In this document: positions 40,101 to 52,100 of the stretch, piece after piece
How the letters are laid out: every line of letters begins with the position of its first letter
Numbering within the stretch: position 1 is the first letter of the stretch
DNA from: Mytilisepta virgata
Taxonomy: Eukaryota; Mollusca; Bivalvia; Mytilida; Mytilidae
Length of the DNA stretch: 64,000 nt
Assembly (NCBI GenBank): GCA_028015205.1
Contig: JAPWFG010000025.1
Coordinates: 682,001-746,000 of the forward strand
Direction: 5' to 3'
Made by a program: the position numbers and the translations under genes
The notes under the pieces: model-generated
Databases searched by the model: none
Told to the model about the DNA's origin: nothing
The model's input: only the letters and a program-made list of their open reading frames with translations

Positions 40101-43100
40101 ATCAGGCATGGTTTTCCCCATTGTAGCCCTTCTTCTCTCTTAATTACATACCAAATGGGCATTAGCCATAAAAACAATTGCCCTTTACACCCACTGAATT
40201 ACATCTGATAGATCTATACCCTCAGCTAGTTTCATAACGCGTCCCGTTTCTGCCCAAAGTATAGCTAGAGGCCCTAAAGATCCACAATCCTTAGCTGGTT
40301 GTTTATTTTACAAGACTCTCGCTTCCATTCCAGTTTTTACATGTGAAATAATTTTTCTTGAGCTTTAAAAAATGTACAGGTACGCATAGGCCAAATTTTA
40401 GTAACCTATTGCCTAATCGTTTTGTCAATAACCTTGATGGCATATTACTAAATATATTTTGTAACATGTTTAGAAACGTTCACCTTACCAGTAGTCTTAC
40501 CTCGTTTAGGATCAAAATTCTCATTGTCTGAAAACTGTCTGAATCCTACTCGGAACTAGAGCTAGAACTATAGCTACTTTCACTGTTACTATCGGATCCC
40601 AATTCCTTACTAAACCACAATCTAAAGATACTAATATTAGATATAGTAAAACATACATTGTCTTGGCTTTTTTCTCTCAACACGATGCGGGTTCTACCGA
40701 CCGTTTCCGGATTGTATGCACAGAAGAGTGACCTTGGTTTTCGGTAGACCACTTCCATCACAACAGATGTACGGCCGTACTCATTTCTACGACTGTGGGT
40801 AGAACGACATGGCGTTGCCTCTTTCAACTGAGCGCTTGCCATGGTTCAGAAACAAAAACTAAGTACTAGAATACAATTCATTTAAAAGAACGTCTATACC
40901 CTCTGCGAGTTAAATTGAAAGTCAGTGGGTTTGGGTTTTCGATTGACGAGGCTACATGTCCGCATGCGCAGACAGGTGTTCAACTGGATTGTTTTATATT
41001 TTTTTAGAGGAGTATTCTTTAAAGAGATGTTAATTTTCTTTGAATTGAAGGTCAATGCATTATTATATCTCACAGACAATCTTAGAAATATTATCTTATA
41101 TTGTCTCCTCTTTTTTATGTTTTCCCTTGTTTCTGATATATTCAGTTTATAACGAATGCTCACACAAAAAGAAATAGTGTTATGTACTTGCATGTACTTT
41201 CACACTACTTACCAATAACTTCAACTTCACAAATTTTAAGCGTATTGTCAGGTGGTAAAACACGCACAAATCTGCAGATTTTATTCATAGCATCAATGTC
41301 CTGGTTGGGCAGTTGACCTTGGTACAGTAAAGTCTGGTTAGAATATGATACATTCGTGCAATAAATGGAATATATTTTCTCTGTGTTATTTGAGGTATCT
41401 ACAACATAAATAAATAAATATACTGCTAATGTTTTGTATAGTTTTTCATTGGAAGATGTATAAATTAGTTTGAGTCAAAATTGTCGAATGAGGTGTAATG
41501 ACATTTTATGGATCTTAAAGACTATTACAGGACATTATTACTCCATATGAAGCAGAATGTATTTATTTGTTGTTTGACTCATATGTATATCTATTGGCTT
41601 TACGATTGTATTTCCAGTGTCAAATTGCAAATAACATATTTGTTTGTTAATTTATATATAATTTGGATTCAACTATTTAACATTGTATGGCCGACTTGTT
41701 CCTTTACTCATATTCCTTGACGAAGAAGTTAGCTCGTACATTTAATTTCAGCTTCCGCTACGTAGATTATGTTTTATCACTCAACAATTCACGATTTGGG
41801 AATATTGTACATCTCATATATCCCAATGAGGTCGAAATTAAGGATACCACAGACATTAACAAAATTGCATCTTATCTTGACTTTCACCTCGAAATTGCCA
41901 CACGAGACATGCTGAATATAAAATATTACGACAAACGGAATGACTTTGACGTTCAAATCGTCAATGTGCCATTTTTAAGCGGCAACATTCCAGAAGCTTC
42001 TGACATAGTTTCTCATATTAGACATGGACAGCATGGCGGCTGTCCTGCAGGAAGTTGAGAATGCTTACTCTTCCGAGGCACTTGTGTCTACCCCCGTTTT
42101 TTTTGGTGGGTCAATGTTGTTCATATGTTTTTAATTTTAATTTTAGTGCATGTATTGTTTTGGTCTTGTCTTCATTGTTCTCCGGAGCTTGTCAGATGTT
42201 TCGATTTCGATTTCCCCATCCTTCGAATATCCCTGTGGTATTTCGTGACTACTAAACATGATATTTAAAAATTGTATTTGTTCTAGATAATTTGCATCGA
42301 AACATAAAACAAAAGTATCGGTAAGGCTTAAAAAATAAATAAATTTCATCACTAATTTATATCTATATAGAATTAAATGCAAATTAAAATATTTATCGGA
42401 AATTGTATAATGGCTAATAATGTTGCACATATATAGTAAAAAGGTATTATACGACATATAAGGGCCGGATAGGGTGGAAGGAAGTCGTCCTTGTCAAAAC
42501 ACATCACTGAATAATACAACAAAACTACAAGCTCTTATTCTACATTCAAATGTGTAACCGTGTACTGGTAATCAAAATTACATTCCTTTGGCATTTCTAC
42601 AAAGGATGAAGAAATGGACCTTCCTGCTCTTTATTGGATTCCTAAACTACATAAGAATCCGTTTAAACAAAGGTACATTGCTGGGTCAGCTAATTGCTCT
42701 ACAAAACCTCTTTCAAAGATTTTAACATCCATATTGACATGTGTTAAAGAGGGCCTTCAGAATTACTGTGAAACATCATATTCCACCAGTGGCGTCAATC
42801 AGATGTGGATTCTTAAAAACTCCAAAAATTTACTTCAATATCTAAAATCAAAATCTTTGGCTACATGCAACAGCATAAAAACTTTCAACTTCTCTACACT
42901 CTACACTACCATACCACATTCTCAATTAAAAGATCGCTTAAAGCAACTAGTTCACCAATGTTTTTTCAAGAAAAATGGGACACGCAGGTATAAATTCATT
43001 GTTCTAGGTAGAGAAAAGTCTTATTTCGTGAAGAACCACTCTGATTCTGACAAAAAGTATTCTGAAGATGAAATTACAAACATGTTAGATTTTCTCATAG

Positions 43101-46100
43101 ACAAAATATTCGTTGAATTTGGCGGTCTAATTTTTCAACAAACAATCGGCATTCCAATGGAAACCAACTGTGCTCCTCTCCTCACCGATCTGTTTCTGTA
43201 CTCATATGAAGCGGGCTTCATTCAAGGGTTACTACGTGAAAACAAAAAGAAACTAGCCCAATCCTTTAATTTCACTTTTCGTTATATAGATGATGTGTTG
43301 TCGTTAAATAACGACAAATTCCAAGACTTTCTACATCTTATCTACCCCAGTGAGCTTGAAATTAAGGATACTACAGATACACCAAAGTCCGCTTCATATT
43401 TGGATTTGTTTCTTGAAATAGACTATGAGGGACGTTTGAAGACAAAACTTTATGAGAAACGTGATGACTTCAACTTTCCTATTGTTAATTTTCCCTTCTT
43501 AAGTAGCAATATACCAGCATCGCCTGCATATGGCGTCTACGTTTCTCAGCTTATCCAATTTTCAAGGGCATGCGTGAGTTACCCTGACTTTCGACAAAGA
43601 GGATTACTGCTGTCACAAAAGCTTCTTAACCAGGGTTTTATCAGGGATAAGTTGATGTCATCACTTAAGAAATTTTACGGTCGTCAGCATGAATTGATTG
43701 ACCATTACAGTGTTCCAATATCTAAGATGATGTTGGACCTGTTCCCACTGTCGTAACCTTTCATGTGCCTCCTACGATTTGTGACTTCCACCGGATTGAC
43801 TTTGTTGAACTTCACGACGGGTGCCGTATACGGAGCAGGAACTGCTTACCCTTCCGGAGCACCTGGGTTCACTCCTGGTTTTTATAGGAGTTCATGTTGT
43901 TCATTGTTTTTAGTTTTCTGTGTTTATTTGTTGTGCTTGTGGTTGTTCGTTTGTCTTCCCGGGTTTGTCTGTCCAATGGATTACGTTTTTTTGATTGCTC
44001 CTTAGGTATATTTGTCCTTTTTTTTTTACAAACAAAAGTCGATTCCAGTCTGAATATTTCACCACAAAACTGTAATGAAGCTATGAGATGGTTAAAAGAC
44101 CTTGCTACATGTATTAATCATACAGCCAGATTGTTTCTTGAGGTTTAAATCAATCAAATCTGCAATATTCTTTACTCAGTAAAATTCCATATTCGGTAAT
44201 AAACGACAAAGCTACGAGAATTGTAATAATTCATATTCCATAACCTCTGTTTGTCCTGCAAACAACGCTCCTAAAACACCGTTTTTTGTATGCAAAAGCT
44301 AATATATTCAATGCTTGATTAATGAGCTAGGGATTGCTAGTTCACTTGGCAATCCTGCCTATAAAGCTACTACAGTTTCAAAGGAGGAAATAACCGGCAA
44401 TCATAGATCAGTCTTATCGTCATTTGGTATTTCCATCAAAGATGATGATTGTGATCTTCCTACCTTGTACTGGATACCCAAGTTACATAAGTGTCCATAA
44501 AAACAACGCTTTATAGCTGGATCTCCCAAACCATTGTCTCAACTTCTATTGTAACAGCTGTCCTTCCGCTACATAGATGATGTTTTATCACTTAACAATT
44601 CACGTTTTGGGAATTTATTACATCCCATCTATCCCAATAAGCTCGAAATTAAAGATACCTTGAATTCCTGGACAGATCCCCGCTCCTGACAGAAAAGTTG
44701 TCAGAAAGGGGTATGTTGCTCCTAAGTTGGAGTCATCCTTATTAAAAGTTTTATGGACGTCATCATGACTTGGTTGACAGGTATGAAAAAACCGTTTCCC
44801 AAATGAACCTGTTCCATTCACGTTATCCCTTCGTCATACAGGGTCTCATGGGCAGCATGGTGGTGTCCTGCAGGAAGCAGAGACTACATACTCTTCCGCA
44901 GCACCTGAGTCTACCCCAATTTTTTTGGTAGGGTCCATGTTGTTTATATGTTTTAGTTTTTAATTGTAGTGCATCTATTGTTTTGGTCTTGTCTTTGTTT
45001 TTCTCCGGAGTTTTTAGTTTTTAATTGTAGTGCATGTATTGTTTTGGTCCTGTCTTTGTTGTTCTCTGGAGTTTGTCAGTTGTTTCGATTTTTCCCTCCG
45101 TCGAATATCCCTTTTGTATTTCTTGACTTAGATCGTTTGAAATGAAGACTTCAGCCAAGGAACAACACACCCCTGTTAAAGTAATTTGTGTATCAGTAGT
45201 CTAGCAGTATTCAAGAAACAACATGCCCTGGAATATTGAATTAGTTGAAAAATGTAAACATGATATGCCGATGATGCCGGAATGTTGTCACTAATGTACG
45301 GAAAGTTTAAGTTCTTCACATTTTAACATGTTTTGATTTATTTCTTAAACGGTTTGGATTATTATTTTAGTTTTCACTATTCTACACCTGAAGCATAGCT
45401 TTAAGTAGTAAATCGTCGAAATATTTGTATAATTGTATTTATTAAATCAAAATGTGAATTGTTACATGCAGTATGGTAGAGTTTGATTTCGATTCCATAA
45501 CAAACACTTTGCATCAATTCGTCTTGAGAGCATTAGCTAGTTTTTAGGTTTAAACGAGCACATTCTGACCGATACCTAAATTAACTTCATCCATATTTTA
45601 CAGTTCTAGTAGTTTGTTGGTAACAATATTTTGTTTTTGCACTGGCCTTTATAGTATACTTTATACACAAGAGTGTCAGGATAGATAAGGTGTATGTTTG
45701 GGTACCCATATAAAAGGTTTATCCCAACAATTGTTCAGTATTTTAACAAAGGCAGTTAATCCCGACTCTGTAGCGTTTTTGTTTTGTGATTTGTTCTCTT
45801 TTAGGCTATTTCTTGTCCGAGGCCTGTTTGTTGAGTGATTCATTGGCATGTCATTATCGACCTTTCCTGTTATTAATTTTGTTTCTTATCTTCACCTGTT
45901 TACATAAACTGATCCTGTCTATTGGTGATAAGTGATCATTGTAATACAGATAAAAGTTGGAGCACTCTCCTCGTTAATTTATTAGATATGATGTCTATAA
46001 CAAACTGCAATCAGATATTTTTTAGATGTATATCTTCACATAAGAATTGTTATAACTAAAGATCATTTCCTAATCCACATTTTTTTCCTGTATTCTTTTT

Positions 46101-49100
46101 CAGATTACTATTACTATTTGTATATTCTTAATTAAAACTAGAGAACTGAAAAACTGGTAAACAGATTTTCATCTTGACCGGCCATTTCAATCATTAATTG
46201 TTTTCTTTTTTCCTGATTTTTTGCGAGGAAACTATTTTATACACCAAAACAAGATTTCCAATCCGCGTTTACGATCAAATCGATTGTATTTAACTATTTA
46301 TAAATCATAAGTTTTAGATATAAAAATACCACGAAAAAAAGTATTTCACTTACCAATGATGTTCAAATATACAGCTTTTATAATGCCGTAAGTTCCAGTG
46401 TCAATTTCAAACGATGAGTTTGATGAAGAAAGAACAACACATGATTCGGGGAGCCGATTGCCATCCACAATTGACGGGATGAGTCTGTACGGCTGAATTT
46501 GGATGGCTGGCTTATTTAATGCAAGATTCTCATAACCTGAAAAAGAAGCAGAAAAAAAATATGAAAGCTGATAAAATTAAATTTGTGTTTTTTTGTGTGA
46601 TAATCTTCTAATATGTAATATAAACGTATGACTATTCCTAACCAACCTGTTCAACATGTTGAAAGAGGAAATAATTTATTAGAACTTGTAGTTTACACTT
46701 TTAATACATACCAACAAAATAAAACTATACTTACTTTTATTACAATATTTTCCGTTGTTTTCAGGTTTACACCCTCTAGTACAAGTTCCGTCATCATGAC
46801 AGCTATTATCCAAACAGAATCCGGAACCACATCCAAAAACACATGAACCATTTCCAGGAAAACAATGCTGATAGATACACTTTGCTGGGCAAGACAAAGA
46901 ACAGTCCCTTCCGTACTTAGTCAATGGACATCCTTTAGATTTAATTTTAAGAATATTATAAATGTATTTTTTCTGTTTTTCCTATAAAATCATATGGCTT
47001 GATATATGGATTAAAAAAGAGCAATTGCTTATAATATACAAATACTTGATCCGTTATCGCAATACATAATTACAATTGTCTATCTGTTATCATACAAAAA
47101 ACAACAACAAAAAAGTTAACAGGAAAAGCCAACAATGACATATCAATCAATCAAAGCAACCGAACTGACAGAACGCCGGACAAAAACAACATAAACGTGT
47201 ACAGAACACAAACATGATCACAACAGAAAACTACTAAATCACAAATACACTGGTCTATTTATCATGTGATATCTTAGTTAATTTTTCTGATACTTCAGAT
47301 TATTTGATATGTTACATTTGTACATAAACAAATAACAGATTTAAAATGTTCTTTTCATACACTGGAGTCCTTTGAAATAGAAAGGGCATTCTCTAAAAAA
47401 GATAAAATGATTTTTTTTACTAAAAAAATAAACCTATCAGAGTAAACTTTCGCCATACCTTTTATACTTTTTTCCTGGTTGATTATGTTGATCACTTAAT
47501 CTTAGGATTAAATGGGAAGAACATTTGCTTGAATCAATTTGTTTTGATTCATGAAAGTGTAATTTGTAATGAAGTTGGAGTCTATACGTTATGTTATATA
47601 AGCTGCATCGAGACCTATTTCACACTTGTATGGTATCTTTTTTAAATGTATCGAATTCAAGTTAAGATTAATTTTTTCCCGGGTCTTTTTCTTAGAATAT
47701 TATGTATCCTTAGTACACTTTTTTGAAACCAGTGATATTCTAAATCCATAGCCTCTCAAGAGCCTGTATCGCTCACCTGATATATCAAAACCAAATTTTG
47801 TGGAGACTCTTAAATGAGGTTTCCAGCAAATTTTGTTTTAAATGCTTAAGTGATTCAGAGAATGAATAACTTTAAAACATTTTCCCCATATAGTCCAATG
47901 TTAAAGAATATTCTGTGGTGGTGGCCATCTTGAATTTCAGATCAACACAAAAAACTCAAAATTAGAAGATAACCATCATCATAAGTATTATTTGTGTACA
48001 ATTTAGTCTAAATCTGTGAAATGGCTTCTAAGAAAAATATTTTTGTAAGTATTTCACATGGTTCTATGATAAAATATTTTCTGCGATGGTGACCATCTTG
48101 GATTTCAGATTGGCACCGAAAATTCAAAATTAGTAGAAGACCATCCTAGTAACATTTCTGCATGATTTGGTTTAAACATTTGGGACGATTTCTGAAAAGA
48201 AGCTGTTTGTATGTATTTCCCATAGGGTTCTTTGTTAAACAATGTTCCACGGTGGCCATATTGGATTTCGGATTGGCACCAAAAACTCAAAACTTATAGG
48301 GGACCACCTAATATCATTCCTGCATGATCTGGTTTCTATGTGTGGAACGGTTTCTGAAAAGATGTTTGTATGTATTTCAAATATTTTTCTATGTTAAACT
48401 ATGTTCCACGATGGCGGCAATCTTGGATTTCAGATCAGCACCAAAAACTCAAAATTAGTAGAGGACCACGCTAGGATCATTTGTGCATGATTTGGTATGT
48501 TTGTGTGAGAAGGTTTTTGATAAGAAGTTATTTGTATGTATTCCCCATAACGTTCTATGTTAAACTATATAAGACGGTGGCAGCCATCTTGGATTTCATA
48601 TCAGCACAAAAAACTCAACATTAGTATAGGACCACCCTAGGACCATTTGTGCATGATTTGGTATGTTTGTGTGTGACGGGTTTTGAGAAGAAGCTATTTG
48701 TATGTATTCCCCATACGGTTCTATGTTAAACTATGTAACACGGTGGCGGCCATCTTGGATTTCATATCAGCACAAAAAACTCAACATTAGTATAGGACCA
48801 CCCTAGGACCATTTGTGTATGATTTGGTATGTTTGTGTGTGACGGTTTTTGAGAAGAAGCTATTTGTACGTATTCCCAATAGTGTTCTATGTTAAACTAT
48901 GTAACACGGTGGCGGCCATCTTGGATTTCATATCAGCACCAAAAACTCGAAATTAGTAGAGGACAACGTTAGAATTATTTGTGTATGATTTGGTATGTTT
49001 GCGTCTGACGGTTTCTGAGAAGAAGCTGTTTGCATGTATTCCCCATAGGATTCTATGTTAAACTATGTTCCACGGTGTCAGCCATCTTGGATTTCGGATC

Positions 49101-52100
49101 CGCACAAAAAACTCAACATTAGTATAGAACCACCCTAGGACCATTTGTGCATGATTTGGTATGTTTATGTGAGACGAGTTTTGAGAAGAAGGTATTTGTA
49201 TGTATGACCCTTTCTGTAAGGTTAGCGAAAAAGACCTCGGAAAAATTAATGTTAACTTGAATTCGATACATGTAAAAAAGATACTACAGAAGTATACATC
49301 AATTTGTTCTAAACGGAATTTTCTTTGGTTTTATTTAACCTATATTTTTATGATTCTTACATTTTCCATTGTTATATGTATGAAAATGATGACCTTAATT
49401 TTTTCATTGTAACGTTTAAAATATTAAATGATGACTTCTGTTGTTTAGAACATATGTTTTGAAGAATGTAGAATTGTTATACACTGGAAATTCATACGAC
49501 TTACCAAGCACTTCGACGTAACATAACTCGACAAATGCTTTGGTTTGATTCCTATTGTAGAAAAGAACAGATCTTCCCAATTTGAAGCAGTCAATATCAA
49601 AAATAAATGATTGGTTTATTATAGTTTCAGGATCTTTATAACACAAATAACTTTCGGGTTTTGCTAAAACGTTTGCATCTGAATCATTTGTTATATACAA
49701 GTAGAATCCATTAATTCTCTCAGGAACTGAAAATATAAAATTCTTAAAAGTAGCATACTAATGATATTTTATCACACATTATAATAAACATAATACACAT
49801 ACGTCTATATATACGTCTAAAGAAATAACAACGTTCGAATTGAATCAATGTTGGACCGATAATAAAGTTACAGTGCAATGCAGACTAAAGGATAAATATA
49901 CGTGTAAAAAGTTTCAAAACAACATCTAAATATAACAAACAACTTGAAAAAGTTTGAATTAAAACGAAAATTCAAACTGAGCAAACATTTAGGATCAGTG
50001 AGACCTTTCTTCAATACTGTCAATATAAATAGTTGTGATCTTGATTTTCCTCCTGTGGAGCATTGCATGTAAATAAAAATTACAACAATACAAGAAACAT
50101 AAGGTAGAAATATTTGTTATAGAATTATTATATCATAATTAACAAATGAACAATTATATGGAAAAAATATATAAAGCATATGAAATAGTGATAAAAAGAA
50201 TGTATACAATATCTGTGAAGATGATAGATGATCTTTTTTCAAAAACGTAGTTTCAAAAAGGCTAACATCTTCAACAGGGACAATCTCTTTTAATATAAAG
50301 AAAACGGGACCACAAACAGAATCCCGTTCGTTGCAACTTACAATCCTAGCCTGCGCAATATCTCTAATACTATTATGACAGGTTTGAAAGAATAAAAAAA
50401 GCCTCTGTCCTTTCCAGACCTTGCCCGTTTATGGCGTTCATACTACCCAGAAAATTGAAAGATATTTTTGTTCGAGCCGATATCACTAACAAGATATCAG
50501 CATCTACCGGCAAATGTCAGGCTTGTTCAGATAAAAGGTGTAAGACTAGCTACCAAATTCTATGCACACAAAGTTTGAAAAGTCACACTAATTAAATTAT
50601 ATCGCAAATTGAAATAGCACTACAATCAAGCAACGTAAGTGTGCGATTTATAATCTGCAGTACATTGGAGAAAGTAAGCAAGCTTTCAATAAAAGAACAA
50701 ACGAACATCGACTACTTACGGCTACATTGGACAGACAAACGCGCTTCCTGTGGGACAATATCAATGGAGCAGGTTCATTTTCCTTTGGGAAACGTTTTTT
50801 TTTTATACCTGTCAACAAAGTCATGATGACGTCCATAAAACTTTAATAAGGATGACTGCACCTTAGGAGCAACATATCGCTGTTTGAGCAACTTTTCTAT
50901 CAGTAGCCGGGCTCTGTCCAGGAAGTCAATATATATGTCACAAGCTCTGGAATAACGTATGTGTTCTGAAATATACACTCCATTGGAATGTTGCCGTTCA
51001 AAAATAGAACGTTGACGATGCGAAAGTCAAAGTCATCCTGTTTGGCGTAATATCTTGTATTCAGCCTTCCGCTGGTGTTAACTTCGAGGTGAATGTCGAG
51101 ATAAGATGCATATACGCGCCATGCTTTGTACACATATGAAGTCGTATGTTTTGGGTTGTAGTTTAAATTCTCTATCTATTTGATCAATCCAAGACAGTTA
51201 TTTTATATCTTTTTCAACCAACGGACGTCCGTATAAGTTTAATTTTAATTATTGAAATGTATAAGACCCGTTACGGCAACACCACATAGCATACAAAGCA
51301 TGATGATTAAAACGTTAGGCCACACTGGCAACCTATAATAATTGTTTCAATGCGGTACTGATGTACATTTTATATGTACACATGGCGAACTACGTGTACG
51401 ATACAATTGACCATTCACAAAGTGGCATGTCTTATATCACTATTCACTCAAGTTTGATCTTAAACGGCCACTCTGGTCTTGTTTATTCTTATTTAGTCTG
51501 GTTTTTTTTGCATGTCCATGTTTTTGAAAAACGTAAAGATAACAAGATCAAATCAAGATGTCTTGCCTTGCATTTAATAAAGTTCGGTGAAGACCAGTTT
51601 AGATCAGCTCACCACAGGTATTGTTAAACATTAAATAATTCATTCTTAACTTCTATGAACTAGTCTTAACCTGTCTTGATTGACCGCAAGGCATTATGTC
51701 TTGTTTTAGTCTTGTTATCTTGATTTTGTTTTAAATCTCAGAAATGCTAAAAATCAAGACAGTCAAGATTAAACAAAACTAAAATGGCCGTTTAAGACCA
51801 AACTGGTATTACTAGTACTTAAGGAAATGTCAACAAATTTTTTAAATAATATCTACTCTATCTGATAGTTTGGAATTCTATATTCATCTTCCAAAAAAGG
51901 AACGAATAGATGGATTTTTTTGCTGATTTTTTCATTTTTTTTTCGTCATTTGGATTATAAATTTATTTTGTGACATCAAACAACACAGGAGGCTATCAAT
52001 ATTACTTAGGATGCTTTGATATATTTTACCACTGATTAGTAAAAGGTTTCATTTACTGTAAAATCAAAACACAAAGATATAGAGAATGATATATGTATCT

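Larger units (their letters stand above)
36296..41092 (-). mobile_element. DIRS-like tyrosine-recombinase retrotransposon, inactivated
   Basis: About 4.8 kb, minus strand, in the intron between FTP exon 5 and EGF exon 6. Diverged inverted terminal repeats share GTGAGATATAATAAT, TTCAATTCAAAGAAAATTAA, CTCTTTAAAGAATA and CTCGTCAATCGAAA. An internal complementary region at 36,765-36,860 is complementary to both ends joined. In order it holds gag, reverse transcriptase, RNase H and tyrosine recombinase fragments. This is the DIRS layout, with no LTRs and no DDE integrase. All frames are broken, the RT core is deleted and a Penelope-like tail is inserted in RNase H. Confidence 0.85.

Noticed and set aside
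41687..42058. Intact small gene at 41.7 kb
   Set aside because: It is a truncated RT fragment with YVDY for YIDD and an internal deletion.
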